Assembly: GCA_049687015.1 (NCBI GenBank)
Contig: JBAVIP010000058.1
Span: 1 to 59,129 of the forward strand
Origin: Methylotenera_A sp049687015
GTDB lineage: Bacteria > Pseudomonadota > Gammaproteobacteria > Burkholderiales > Methylophilaceae
Length of the DNA stretch: 59,129 bases
Direction of reading: 5' to 3'
A program made the position numbers and the translations under genes. Below are positions 41,804 to 51,139 of this stretch, in pieces (position 1 is the first letter of the stretch; every line of letters begins with the position of its first letter). The notes under the pieces were generated by a model. It was not told the DNA's origin and did not search any database. It worked only from the letters and a program-made list of their open reading frames with translations.

Positions 41804-42742
41804 TTAATGAGCGTTCAGGGAATCTAGTTTTCTGGATTCGCGTATCGACAAGGGAATGGTTCTGAGATCCCAAATCAAACCAAGCGCAGACAAGATTTTC
41901 AACCCGTAATAGGTGAGGTCTATTTCCCACCAGTAGAATCCCTGGCTAGCCGAGGCAGGGTAGTGATGATGGTTATTATGCCAGCCTTCACCCAACGTCA
42001 TCAGCGCAATCAGTAGATTATTCCTACTGTCGTCCTTGGTGGCGTAACGCCGTTTACCCCATACGTGCGCAAGTGAGTTGACTGTAAATGTGGCGTGATA
42101 GAGTGCAACTGTTGAAATCGCAAACCCCCAGATAAAAAGTTGCATGCCGTTGGTGCCCAAATCTGGGTGCGCCACTGAAAGCCAGTCACCGAACATATAG
42201 ATACCGACACCCAGCAGGACAGGCACGATACTATCAAAACGGTCTAAAAGGCGCAGCTCAATAAACGCGGACAGTTCTTTAACACGGTGTGTCAGAGTAA
42301 AGAAATTTCTGGAAGCTAGGAACCAGCCAACATGGCTCCATAACAAACCGTGCTGTAATGGAGAATGTGAGTCTTGATGGTCATCTGAATAGGCATGGTG
42401 GTGACGGTGGTGTGATGCCCACCACAGCGGGCCGCGCTGAACTGCAGTGGTGCCAAGAACTGCAATAATAAACTGAAATGGACGTGATGTACGGAAAGTT
42501 TTATGTGAGAAGTAGCGATGATAGAACCCGGTAATGGCAAACATACGTAGTGCATAGAGCGCAATGGCAAAGCTGACTGCAAACCTGCTAAAGCCCACAA
42601 AATACACAGCAAAGCACGCCAAGTGAATCAGCACGAATGGGACTACCCGCAGCCAGTCAATATGTGACCAGTTGCCTTCTGTAACCAAAGAATCAGCAGT
42701 CACAGCCTTGTTGTCAAACCATGAGATTATTTCCCTGAACAT
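41804..42742 (-). CDS. membrane acyl-CoA/acyl-lipid desaturase
   Basis: A 312-residue delta-9-type fatty-acid desaturase with four predicted membrane helices and the three histidine boxes HRYFSH, HHRHHH and HNNHHH for the di-iron centre. It introduces a cis double bond into acyl chains with oxygen and an electron donor. In this operon it would supply the unsaturated substrate for the CFA-type methyltransferases. It lies 12 bases after the broken lipocalin gene. Confidence 0.93.
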   Translation of the reverse strand: MFREIISWFDNKAVTADSLVTEGNWSHIDWLRVVPFVLIHLACFAVYFVGFSRFAVSFAIALYALRMFAITGFYHRYFSHKTFRTSRPFQFIIAVLGTTAVQRGPLWWASHHRHHHAYSDDHQDSHSPLQHGLLWSHVGWFLASRNFFTLTHRVKELSAFIELRLLDRFDSIVPVLLGVGIYMFGDWLSVAHPDLGTNGMQLFIWGFAISTVALYHATFTVNSLAHVWGKRRYATKDDSRNNLLIALMTLGEGWHNNHHHYPASASQGFYWWEIDLTYYGLKILSALGLIWDLRTIPLSIRESRKLDSLNAH

Positions 42743-42754
42743 AATCTGCGCTTG

Positions 42755-43295
42755 CTAGTTTACACGTTGGTCATGAGGGACTTTGCGTAACTTGCTGATG
42801 TCATAACCCATATCAGCAACTTTTTTTGTGAGTGTAGCGTACTCTTCTTCACTTAGATGTGGTGATCTGGCCATAATCCAAACATAGTCGCGCGCATTTC
42901 TGGCTATTATAGTTTGTGTATAGGCATCATCCAGATACGTAATGAGGTATTCAGCTTTAATTGGCCAGATAAACTGCATACCCCATACTGCATTGCCTGT
43001 ACCTTTTAACTACAAAGCCTTTGGGGTTATAAGTCTTTAGCGGACCAGACAGACTTCCCTTATTGAAAGTAAAGGTGGTATCGATTGTACCGTCATCATT
43101 AAGCTTATACGTTTCAATCGCATTGAATGATTCTTTTTCGATAGAAGTCGGGATTGCCGCAATGACATACCATGCACCCATAAATCGATTGATGTCGACC
43201 TGCTGCATGGTTTGTATATTGGGTTTTGTGCTTGCGCAGCCTAAAAGTGATCCTAGTATCGTCATCATCAATAGTTTCTTTAAAGTGTTCATCAT
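42755..43295 (-). pseudogene. blc: Blc-type lipocalin lipoprotein, broken by a +1 frameshift
   Basis: Two frames together make one bacterial lipocalin. Frame one (from 43295) has a lipobox LLGC, RFMGAWYVIAAIPT and NPKGFVV. Frame two (to 42755) continues with NAVWGMQFIWPIKAEYLI and ARDYVWIMARSP. The join needs one base fewer in the run of four T on the + strand (43004-43007), i.e. reading GTT AAA then GGT ACA GGC. The combined protein would be about 178 residues. It is either a true mutation or a homopolymer sequencing error. Blc binds lipids at the outer membrane, fitting the operon. Confidence 0.82.
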
Positions 43296-43311
43296 GGTTA
43301 TCTCAAAATAG

Positions 43312-43938
43312 TTATTTCAGTTTGTAGTTGATGGTGTATCCTTCAGGCGTGATAGACTTTAGCCCCACCCATTCATGGCTGTCGGCGTCATACCAGAAAT
43401 CAATATTAAGTTTTGGTTTACCTTGCATGCTTGCATCCAGTTTGTAACGCGTGGTCTCGATTTTTTTATCTTTTACATCCAGTATCTCGTTGCCAAGTTT
43501 TTTGATTTTGGTGTCCAGCCATTCACCGTTCTGCGGATTCAACAGCTTCGTCTGCTCCAGAATCTTTTGGTTCCAGTAGGCAAAGGTCATCGGACAATCT
43601 GGTAACACCTGTTTTACTTTGCCGTCATCTACCACAAACTGACCATGACTGTATTCACCCTTCACATTAGTCGCAACGTCGTTTTCCAAAGTGCTGGACT
43701 CAAGACTTTTAAGGCACGAACCTTGCCAAATCTCGGCCGCGCTATGGTTGTATTTGTAGGCATTGATGAATAACACCTTTACATTAAACTTTGCCTGGCT
43801 GATGAGTTCGCTGGCCTCATTCAATTTGAATGTGTGCTGACCAATTTTGGTTTTATCCAGATACACATCAAAGTTCCACTCTTTTGCAAACCCGATGTTA
43901 GGAATCATGATGGTAAGCATTATCAGCATCAGCTTCAT
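43312..43938 (-). CDS. exported DUF6134-like protein
   Basis: A 208-residue protein with a signal peptide (LMLIMLTIMIPNIGFA). The mature part is mainly beta (EWNFDVYLDKTKIGQHTFKL, HGQFVVDDGKVK, NIDFWYDADSHEWVGLKS) with two cysteines around SCLK and DCPM. It matches small exported proteins commonly found in this fatty-acid gene cluster, but I know no activity. A beta-barrel lipid carrier like the neighbouring lipocalin is conceivable. Its start overlaps the DUF1295 stop by one base. Confidence 0.65.
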   Translation of the reverse strand: MKLMLIMLTIMIPNIGFAKEWNFDVYLDKTKIGQHTFKLNEASELISQAKFNVKVLFINAYKYNHSAAEIWQGSCLKSLESSTLENDVATNVKGEYSHGQFVVDDGKVKQVLPDCPMTFAYWNQKILEQTKLLNPQNGEWLDTKIKKLGNEILDVKDKKIETTRYKLDASMQGKPKLNIDFWYDADSHEWVGLKSITPEGYTINYKLK

Positions 43939-44717
43939 TATCCGTTTATCTCCTTAGGTTTTCCTGGAATAAAAGCGTTGGTTGAGCGAATATAGGCCAC
44001 ATATTCCGGACGACGCTCCGCAATATTTTTTTCCAGTAGCGCAACACCGCTTACCTTAAGCAGCAGTAATGTCATTAAAATTGGCGACAGAATCGCCCAC
44101 CATGCACCGCCAGCAAGGGCAACCAGATAGAAGCCCCACCATACTATGCACTCACCAAAATAATTGGGGTGTCGGCTATAGCGCCACAAGCCTGTATTTA
44201 AGACCTTGTTGCTATTGGTGCGATTGCGTTTGAACGCCGTCAGTTGCCAGTCAGCCATAGTTTCCCAAACAAGTCCGCAGCTAATTAGGGTAATTCCTAT
44301 AAAATCCAGCGCGTTGATAGATGCGGCAGAGGTGATAGCACCAAGTATCGGAAGTGAGATGACCCATGCCAGCACAGCCTGAAATCCAAAGATGATGTAG
44401 ATACTTTTGAAAGCAAAATTCGGAGAGTTGTTCCTGCGGATTTCGACATAGCGATGGTCCTCGTGCGGCCCCCAGTTGCGCCAAGTGAGATAAGCAAATA
44501 AACGTAGTGCCCACAAAATGACCAGCGTGAGGAGAATGAGCGACCTTTCGGTCACTGAATCCATTTGATTCATGTAGACAAGTCCAGCAATCACAAAAAA
44601 CAAACTCCACATGCTATCTACATGAGTGACATTGTGACGATATAAGCTGAAAACCCAACCTGCAATACCAAATGCAAGTAAGGCATAGAGTCCACTCAAG
44701 TAAACATCCCAATTCAT
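43938..44717 (-). CDS. DUF1295 membrane protein (steroid-reductase-like)
   Basis: A 259-residue protein with about six membrane helices. The C-terminal motif NTGLWRYSRHPNYFGECIVWWGFYL is the hallmark of DUF1295, related to steroid 5-alpha reductases and isoprenylcysteine methyltransferases that reduce or modify double bonds at membranes. The electron source and substrate are unknown. It overlaps the preceding DUF2878 gene by four bases, so translation is coupled in the fatty-acid operon. Confidence 0.88.
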   Translation of the reverse strand: MNWDVYLSGLYALLAFGIAGWVFSLYRHNVTHVDSMWSLFFVIAGLVYMNQMDSVTERSLILLTLVILWALRLFAYLTWRNWGPHEDHRYVEIRRNNSPNFAFKSIYIIFGFQAVLAWVISLPILGAITSAASINALDFIGITLISCGLVWETMADWQLTAFKRNRTNSNKVLNTGLWRYSRHPNYFGECIVWWGFYLVALAGGAWWAILSPILMTLLLLKVSGVALLEKNIAERRPEYVAYIRSTNAFIPGKPKEING

Positions 44718-45235
44718 GCAGTGCCCTCAGCTTTAAATCCATTCAGGTACTTGGCAAGGTATAAAAGTAAAGGTGTGATCACTGCCCACCCAACAGACAG
44801 GGCGATATAGGAAGCACTGCCATTCAATGTGACAGCCCCTAATTTATCTGCGCCAAAGTATGCAATTGGCCCGCCTGCTGTGCCAAAAAGCATGGCAATA
44901 AGATATCTGCCCTGCATCCATGCGAGGCTTACATTGAGCGTCGAGGCAAAGGCCACCCAAAGCGCAAGAATCCATACGGGCACAATAGAATCATTCCATC
45001 CGTGGCTTTGATATTCAACCCACTGTGCCATGAGCAAGAGTTGATCAAAGCACGCGCCAATAATGAGCATCAAAATTATGAGCAGCAGCTCTGGCTTTAC
45101 CTGATTCGCCCTTGAAAGGTGCCAACTCAGGATTGCCAGCGTGATAAAAACCCCCAGCCATGGCATCTGATATGCAGCACCGGCAACACAAGAAAACCAG
45201 GCCAGTTGAAATAAAATAAGGTTGGTAATCAGCAT
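44714..45235 (-). CDS. DUF2878 membrane protein
   Basis: A 173-residue protein with five or so hydrophobic segments and few charges. LGVFITLAILSWHLSRANQ and GTAAGGPIAYFGADKLGAV-like stretches fit DUF2878. The family is known mainly by co-occurrence with CFA-type enzymes. It lies two bases after the first methyltransferase gene and overlaps DUF1295 by four bases. Confidence 0.78.
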   Translation of the reverse strand: MLITNLILFQLAWFSCVAGAAYQMPWLGVFITLAILSWHLSRANQVKPELLLIILMLIIGACFDQLLLMAQWVEYQSHGWNDSIVPVWILALWVAFASTLNVSLAWMQGRYLIAMLFGTAGGPIAYFGADKLGAVTLNGSASYIALSVGWAVITPLLLYLAKYLNGFKAEGTA

Positions 45236-45237
45236 GG

Positions 45238-46296
45238 TTAAATAGGGCGCTCAAATTGATAGTGTGTCACCCACCATTCTTGACCATTCTGATAACCGAA
45301 CAGTTCTGCACATGCCATATAAAAGATTCGCCAGCGGTTTCGCCATTTTTCTGCATTTTCTGCACCATAAGTCGATTTTAAGATTAAATCAATTTCTTCT
45401 TCGTTTTTGTCCATGTTTTCTAACCAGGCATTAGCAGTCTTTTCGTAATGGGTGCCATCCCAGCGCCAGCGTCTTGTTAGCCGCAAATGATCTTGAAAGT
45501 GCAGCGGCAAGTCGTCAGTAGGCATCATTCCGCCTGAAAAGAAAAACTGGCTCATCCAATCATCATCATTTTGCACTTCAAACAAATAGGGCGTGCTGCG
45601 GTGCACAAATATATGCATAAAAAACTTTCCACCTGGTATCAGCCAATCATGAATTTTTTTATACAACACCCTGTGGTTGCGCATATGCTCAAACATCTCG
45701 ATAGAGACGACGCGGTCAAACTGATGATGAATGCCATGTTCTGCTGGTTCGAATTTATTCATGTCACACGTGATGACATTAACATTGTTCAAACCAAGTG
45801 ATTTTGCTTTTTCCATGATGAATTCGCGTTGCGAATTAGAGTTAGAAACAGCAGTGATAGTGCTCATGGGATAATGTTTAGCCATCCATAGGGTAAGCGA
45901 ACCCCACCCGCAGCCTAATTCCAAGATTTTCTGACCATTTTTTAGATCTGCGTGTTCGCAGCTTAGCTTTAAAGCGTTTGATTCAGCCTCATCAAGCGTT
46001 TTTGTATCAGCCAACCAGAAACAGCTACTGTATTTTAGGTTTTCACCGAGACACTTAATAAAGAACTCTGTTGGCAGCTCATAATGCTGAGCATTCGCTA
46101 ACTCCGGTACCAGTGCAATAGGTGAGTCATTCATCCTTGATACAAAAGTGCTAAGATTTTCAGCGCTGTGTTCACAGTCTCCCGCATTTATCTCCTGCAG
46201 ACGTTTTTTTGATAGCTGACGAATACCGTGACGAATCATGCGGTCGGGAATGAGACTTTTTTCTGCCAATTGAATGGCTAAAGCAGTTAATTGCAT
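45238..46296 (-). CDS. CFA-like SAM methyltransferase, first gene of the fatty-acid operon
   Basis: A 352-residue SAM methyltransferase of the CFA superfamily without the N-terminal lipid-binding domain. It has SSCFWLADTKTLDEAESNALKL, the SAM motif KILELGCGWGSLTLWMAKHYP and SIEMFEHMRNHRVLYKKIHDWL. The FEHM-R variant differs from the FEHVG of cyclopropane synthases, so it may methylate rather than cyclopropanate. It resembles the methyltransferase used for furan fatty acids in alpha-proteobacteria only by class and context (inference). A minus-strand TATAAT at 46330-46325 could be its -10. Confidence 0.83.
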   Translation of the reverse strand: MQLTALAIQLAEKSLIPDRMIRHGIRQLSKKRLQEINAGDCEHSAENLSTFVSRMNDSPIALVPELANAQHYELPTEFFIKCLGENLKYSSCFWLADTKTLDEAESNALKLSCEHADLKNGQKILELGCGWGSLTLWMAKHYPMSTITAVSNSNSQREFIMEKAKSLGLNNVNVITCDMNKFEPAEHGIHHQFDRVVSIEMFEHMRNHRVLYKKIHDWLIPGGKFFMHIFVHRSTPYLFEVQNDDDWMSQFFFSGGMMPTDDLPLHFQDHLRLTRRWRWDGTHYEKTANAWLENMDKNEEEIDLILKSTYGAENAEKWRNRWRIFYMACAELFGYQNGQEWWVTHYQFERPI

Positions 46297-46699
46297 TATT
46301 GCTCTACCAGTTTATTGATTGATTATTATACTTATTTAAGTAAACGCTCTATTGGAAAGAAATACTGGTTAATAGTTTCATGAAGCGAAAAATTTGACTG
46401 GACGGCATATAACCTCATCAAGAGGCTTGGGCTTTCCAAGCTTTGTTAGACACCATTAGTGGGTTACGATTGTCGGTAGGTAGCTTTTCCCTAATGACTT
46501 GCTTGGCTTAGTGTTGAAGGTACTTATTAGGCTATTTCAGCTGAAAATTGCAGCCGTTAGAACGCTCTATAGAGTCTTAAGTAAAACGATATTTTTCACT
46601 TTGTTGAAATTGAATGTATGCAACTTTATACCCAAAAAGATTTTTCTAATTCTTTGAAGTTGTGATTTTTATTGCGAATCAACCATTTTAAGGTTGTAT
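46297..46699. other. 403-base intergenic region without a recognisable gene
   Basis: I see no credible coding frame or RNA gene. Close to the operon start there is a minus-strand -10 (TATAAT, 46330-46325) overlapped by a TACTTA/TAAGTA inverted repeat (46329-46342), a possible operator for the fatty-acid operon. Near the tRNA-Glu 3' end a 5-bp hairpin CAACC/GGTTG (46680-46696) is seen without a clear T-run. The remainder is AT-rich. Confidence 0.5.
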
Positions 46700-46775
46700 T
46701 GGCGTCCCCACGGGGATTCGAACCCCGGTCGCCTCCGTGAAAGGGAGGTGTCCTAGGCCTCTAGACGATGGGGAC
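46700..46775 (-). tRNA. tRNA-Glu (anticodon TTC)
   Basis: A 76-base tRNA on the minus strand, 5' GTCCCCATCGTCTAGAGGCC and so on, with encoded CCA at 46702-46700. The anticodon loop CTTTCAC puts TTC at 46741-46739. The T-arm GGTTCGAATCC is normal. It lies 90 bases downstream of tRNA-Ala in the same direction. Confidence 0.97.
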
Positions 46776-46865
46776 CTAAGAATTTAACTCATTATTTACT
46801 ACTTATTACAGCGCTGCTATTTTACTACAATTCACTCTATTTCTAAAATGAATTTACCACAAATT

Positions 46866-46941
<76 letters not shown>

Positions 46942-47006
46942 AACTTACTACTAATTTGGGTTCTTGAATCAGCTTCAATTCAAAGCCAAAACTCAAAGAA
47001 GGCGCA

Positions 47007-47035
47007 ATATTAAAGATGGCTAAGCTAAATGTCAA
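47007..47035 (-). promoter_or_regulatory. promoter of the tRNA-Ala/tRNA-Glu transcript
   Basis: On the minus strand a perfect TTGACA (47035-47030), a 17-base spacer and TAATAT (47012-47007) form a strong vegetative promoter. The start would fall about 60 bases before tRNA-Ala. No competing gene lies between. Confidence 0.75.
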
Positions 47036-47066
47036 CGGAATTGTGCAATTGCCAACGCTTTTATGC

Positions 47067-47516
47067 TTATCCGCGCGTGTTGGATTGCGACTCGAATTTT
47101 AATAAATCTACGAATGGCTGCGGTTGCCAGCCCACCTTGCGATGCTCAGCCACCACATTGGTAAAGATGCCGCCACGTACATAAAATTTGGCCGTCACGC
47201 GCATAAACTTCGGCTGCGTCGCCGCTGTCAGGTCATCCAGAATGTGATTTGTGACTGCTTCGTGAAAGCAGCCTTCTTCACGGAACGACCATATATATAG
47301 TTTCAGGCTTTTAAGTTCCACACAAAGCTGGTCTGGAATGTAATCCAGATAAATCACTGCAAAATCCGGCTGGCCTGTTTTAGGGCACAGGCAAGTAAAT
47401 TCGGGTATTTCCATATGGATATGAAAATCGCGATCTGGATTGGGGTTGGCAAAAGTTTCCAGTTGCTTGGTCGGCTGCGCGGTTGGCTTGGCGCCTAAAG
47501 TTTGTTCACTCGTCAT
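47067..47516 (-). CDS. queF: NADPH-dependent 7-cyano-7-deazaguanine reductase
   Basis: A 149-residue unimodular QueF. It reduces preQ0 to preQ1 in queuosine biosynthesis. The nucleophilic Cys lies in IPEFTCLCPKTGQPD, and the QueF motif ELKSLKLYIWSFREEGCFHEAVTN follows, with the conserved Glu and His for substrate binding. The N-terminus has about 30 extra, poorly conserved residues. It is divergent from smc across 72 bases. Confidence 0.95.
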   Translation of the reverse strand: MTSEQTLGAKPTAQPTKQLETFANPNPDRDFHIHMEIPEFTCLCPKTGQPDFAVIYLDYIPDQLCVELKSLKLYIWSFREEGCFHEAVTNHILDDLTAATQPKFMRVTAKFYVRGGIFTNVVAEHRKVGWQPQPFVDLLKFESQSNTRG

Positions 47517-47588
47517 AGAAAATGCGGATTTCGGCCTAAAAAAACGTTATTATAACGCTTAAAATTAAATCTCATTGACTCATTCATT

Positions 47589-50500
47589 TTGCGCTTAACT
47601 CATCTAAAACTCGCCGGCTTCAAATCGTTTGTAGACCCAACCACTATTCACTTGCATGGTCAACGTGTGGGCGTGGTGGGGCCTAATGGTTGCGGTAAAT
47701 CCAACGTCATGGAATCGGTGCGCTGGGTGCTGGGCGAGTCATCTGCCAAAGAAATGCGCGCCGATGCCATGGATGCCGTGATTTTTAATGGCTCGGCTAA
47801 TCGCAAACCTATATCGCGTGCCAGTGTTGAGCTAGTGTTTGACAACAACCTTGGCGGGGCAAGCGGCGAGTGGAGTCAGTATGCTGAAATCAGCGTAAAA
47901 CGTGTGATTGAGCGCGAAAAAGGCTCAACTTACTATATTAACAACACCGCTGTGCGCCGCCGCGATGTGGCTGATTTATTTCTTGGCACAGGCTTAGGTG
48001 GCCGCGCTTACGCGATTATCGGCCAGAACACTATCTCGCGCATCGTAGAGGCCAAACCTGAAGAGCTAAGGGTGTTTCTGGAGGAGGCCGCAGGTATCAG
48101 CAAATACAAAGAGCGCCGCCGCGAGACTGAGTTGCGCTTGCGTGATACGCGCGAAAACCTTACCAGGGTTGAGGATATCTGCCGCGAGCTGCAAAAACAA
48201 ATCACCAAGCTGGAGTCGCAGGCGGTTGTTACGCAGCAATATCATGCACTGCAAGCCGCATTAAAGCTGGCTGAAGGGCAATTGTGGCTGCTTAAAAAAC
48301 GCGATGCCAGCCGCGATTGGGAAAAGGCCAAAGCGCGGGTTAATCAATTGGTGAACCAACTTGAAGCGCAAACCGCAGAATTGAGAAAAAGTGAAGCCGA
48401 GCTGGAAACCTGCCGCCAGGCGCATTATGCGGCCAGCGAGGGCATTAATACTGCACAAGCGGCCTATTATGAGGCGAATGCCGAAGTTTCCAACCTCGAA
48501 CACCAGGTGAAACAAAATACCGAGGCGCGCGAGCGCATGGCACAGCAACTGCAGCAATTGCAGCATGCGCTGGAACGGAATGCCAGTGCCAGCCAGGCTT
48601 TTCAGCAAAACCTGGCACAGTTAAATACCGATCTGGAAGCTGCAACAGTAGGCGAACAACAGGCTAAAATGGCCTTGGACGGGCTTAAGCAAACGCTCCC
48701 AGAGAAAGAGGCTTCGCTTAAAGCTGCAACTGACATTGCCCAAAAAAGCCTGCAAGCGCTAACAGAAGCAAATCAGCGCATACAAATCGAGAATAGCCAT
48801 ATCCACTATTTGAACCAGGCAATTGCTGAGAGTAACCAGCGTATTCAAAGACTCGAGACGGACTTGTCAAACCTAGTGCTGCCTGATGAATCACAGTTAA
48901 AAGACAGCGAATCCACCTTGCTACAGGCGCAGCAAGAGATTGCCGGTATTGAGCAAACCGTGCAGAAATTACGTGCAGATGAAGTCACATTGCATGCTGA
49001 AATCGATCAGTTACGCGAGCAACAACATCAGGCACAGCGCGCTGCAAACCAGGCCGAAGCCGAGATTCACTCGCTCCAGAAAATTCAGCAGTCACTCCAT
49101 ACTGGGGGTAAGCTGGGAGAATGGCTGAACAGTAAAGGTTTAAAAAATAATGCAAGGTTATGGCAAAAGATTAAAATTGATGAGACCTGGAGCGTTGCCT
49201 TAGAAGCTGTATTGGGTGAAAAACTAAACGCGCTGATCTCCGATAAACATGATTTGGGAACCCGGCCGCCAGGCGCGCTGGTACTGGGCTACAGGGCGGC
49301 TGAAAATGCCCCGTCCATTAAGCAGAATTCGAATCTAATACCCCTTATCAGCGTAATTATAGCGTGTGATGCAGACTTAAAACCCATTTTAAGCGATTGG
49401 CTGGCAGGTGCTTATTTATTGGCTTCTGGCGATGATGTACAAAAAGTCATCGCCGTGTTAAATTTAGGTGAAACGCTGGTGAATCAGGAGGGCGATATCT
49501 ATGGCCGTCATAGCGTAGCCTATCACGGCGAAAACTCAAGCCTGCATGGCGTGCTGGAGCGTCAGCAGCAACTAGAAAAATTGCAGGTAAATTTACCCAA
49601 CCTGCAGCAGCAGCAGCATCAAGTGACCGAGTCGCTTAAAGCCGCTGAGAGCAAACTAACACAAACGCGTCAGCAACAACAGCATGAAAATCATCAGCTG
49701 AGAACCGCTACCCATACGCTACATCAATTACAACTTGAGTTTTCTCGCTTACAGCATGCGCGCCAAACTTCTCTCGAGCGCGAGAAAAACATTAAAATCG
49801 ATATTGAAGCCGCAAAAACAAAGCTCACGCAATTGGCTGCAGATCAAGCTGAAAAACTAGAAGCTTTACAAGCGGATTCAGGCCAATTAAGCCAATTGGA
49901 GTTGGCAAAAAATAATGATGCGACTGCAAAACAGCATGCCGAACAGGCGTATTTAGCGTTGCGGGATTCAGTTCAGCAAGCTGAAAAATTGCATCAGGAA
50001 ACTATTTTTAATTTAAAAATAATAACTAATAATATTAATGAGTTAAATAATAAACTTAATTTAAATTATGAAGAAAAAACAGCACTTTTATTGCGCCAGG
50101 CTGAAGTGGAAGAAACATTGAAGCTTACGCAGATGGAAACGCTGAAGGTCAATTTAAGCGAAGCGATTAATCTCAAGCTGCAGCGCGAAGCGGCGCTGGC
50201 TGAGGCGCGCAATCACCTGGCAGGGCAGGAACAACAACTGCAAGCGTTAGAACGCCAGCGCATGCAAAATGAGCAGCAATTACATCCTATGCGCGATAGC
50301 CTTGAGCAAAGCCGTTTAAACGAGCAGGAGGCGCGCCTGCATTTCGAGCAATGCCAAGCGGGATTGGTTGAGAATGGTCATAGCGAACAAGAACTGGCTG
50401 CTGGCTTGGCAGAAAATACTAAAACGACTGAATTAGTACGTAAAACCAATCAATTGCAACAGGAAATAGCCGAGTTGGGTGCGGTAAATCTGGCTGCGAT

Positions 50501-51086
50501 ACAAGAATTGGCCAACGAAACCGAGCGCAAGACCTACCTTGATAGCCAGATGCAGGATCTGGCGCAAGCTACGGCAACGCTAGAAGATGCGATTCACAAG
50601 ATTGATCGTGAAACGCGCGACAAACTGATGCAGACGTTTAATACAGCCAATCAGCATTTCGGTGAACTTTTCGCTACGCTATTTGGTGGCGGCCAGGCAA
50701 GGTTGGAATTATTGGGCGACGAAATTTTGGATACGGGTTTACAGGTATTTGCACAGCCACCAGGCAAGAAAAACACCACCATTCAGCTTTTATCGGGTGG
50801 CGAGAAAGCATTAACTGCGCTGGCGCTGGTATTTGCACTGTTCAGATTAAATCCTGCACCATTCTGCTTGATGGACGAAGTGGACGCGCCGCTGGATGAC
50901 AGCAATACCGAGCGTTTTTGTAATATGGTGAAAAAGATGGCCGAAAAAACGCAGTTTTTGTTTGTTTCACATAATAAAATTACCATGGAAATGGCGCAGC
51001 AGCTCATTGGTGTTACCATGCAGGAATCAGGTGTTTCGCGCATTGTAGATGTAGATATCGAGGCAGCAATTCAAATGCATGCTTGA
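47589..51086 (+). CDS. smc: chromosome segregation ATPase SMC
   Basis: A 1165-residue SMC protein starting at TTG (RLTHLKLAGFKSFVDPT). Walker A is GPNGCGKSN at about 33-41. Long coiled coils flank a hinge at about 510-650. The C-terminal head has the signature LSGGEKALTALALVFAL and Walker B FCLMDEVDAPLDD. It dimerises and with ScpA/ScpB folds and resolves chromosomes. Its position upstream of zipA and ligA is the common beta/gamma-proteobacterial order, so the three are probably one operon. Confidence 0.97.
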   Translation: MRLTHLKLAGFKSFVDPTTIHLHGQRVGVVGPNGCGKSNVMESVRWVLGESSAKEMRADAMDAVIFNGSANRKPISRASVELVFDNNLGGASGEWSQYAEISVKRVIEREKGSTYYINNTAVRRRDVADLFLGTGLGGRAYAIIGQNTISRIVEAKPEELRVFLEEAAGISKYKERRRETELRLRDTRENLTRVEDICRELQKQITKLESQAVVTQQYHALQAALKLAEGQLWLLKKRDASRDWEKAKARVNQLVNQLEAQTAELRKSEAELETCRQAHYAASEGINTAQAAYYEANAEVSNLEHQVKQNTEARERMAQQLQQLQHALERNASASQAFQQNLAQLNTDLEAATVGEQQAKMALDGLKQTLPEKEASLKAATDIAQKSLQALTEANQRIQIENSHIHYLNQAIAESNQRIQRLETDLSNLVLPDESQLKDSESTLLQAQQEIAGIEQTVQKLRADEVTLHAEIDQLREQQHQAQRAANQAEAEIHSLQKIQQSLHTGGKLGEWLNSKGLKNNARLWQKIKIDETWSVALEAVLGEKLNALISDKHDLGTRPPGALVLGYRAAENAPSIKQNSNLIPLISVIIACDADLKPILSDWLAGAYLLASGDDVQKVIAVLNLGETLVNQEGDIYGRHSVAYHGENSSLHGVLERQQQLEKLQVNLPNLQQQQHQVTESLKAAESKLTQTRQQQQHENHQLRTATHTLHQLQLEFSRLQHARQTSLEREKNIKIDIEAAKTKLTQLAADQAEKLEALQADSGQLSQLELAKNNDATAKQHAEQAYLALRDSVQQAEKLHQETIFNLKIITNNINELNNKLNLNYEEKTALLLRQAEVEETLKLTQMETLKVNLSEAINLKLQREAALAEARNHLAGQEQQLQALERQRMQNEQQLHPMRDSLEQSRLNEQEARLHFEQCQAGLVENGHSEQELAAGLAENTKTTELVRKTNQLQQEIAELGAVNLAAIQELANETERKTYLDSQMQDLAQATATLEDAIHKIDRETRDKLMQTFNTANQHFGELFATLFGGGQARLELLGDEILDTGLQVFAQPPGKKNTTIQLLSGGEKALTALALVFALFRLNPAPFCLMDEVDAPLDDSNTERFCNMVKKMAEKTQFLFVSHNKITMEMAQQLIGVTMQESGVSRIVDVDIEAAIQMHA

Positions 51087-51139
51087 AATATTATTGAATT
51101 AAACTGAAAATTAGCACCAATTCAAAGTAAAATAAAAAT

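Noticed and set aside
42755..43295. Two separate genes, or programmed frameshifting, in the lipocalin region
   Set aside because: The two frames are halves of one lipocalin. The run AAAAGG would need a +1 shift with no known stimulatory context, so a mutation or sequence error is simpler.
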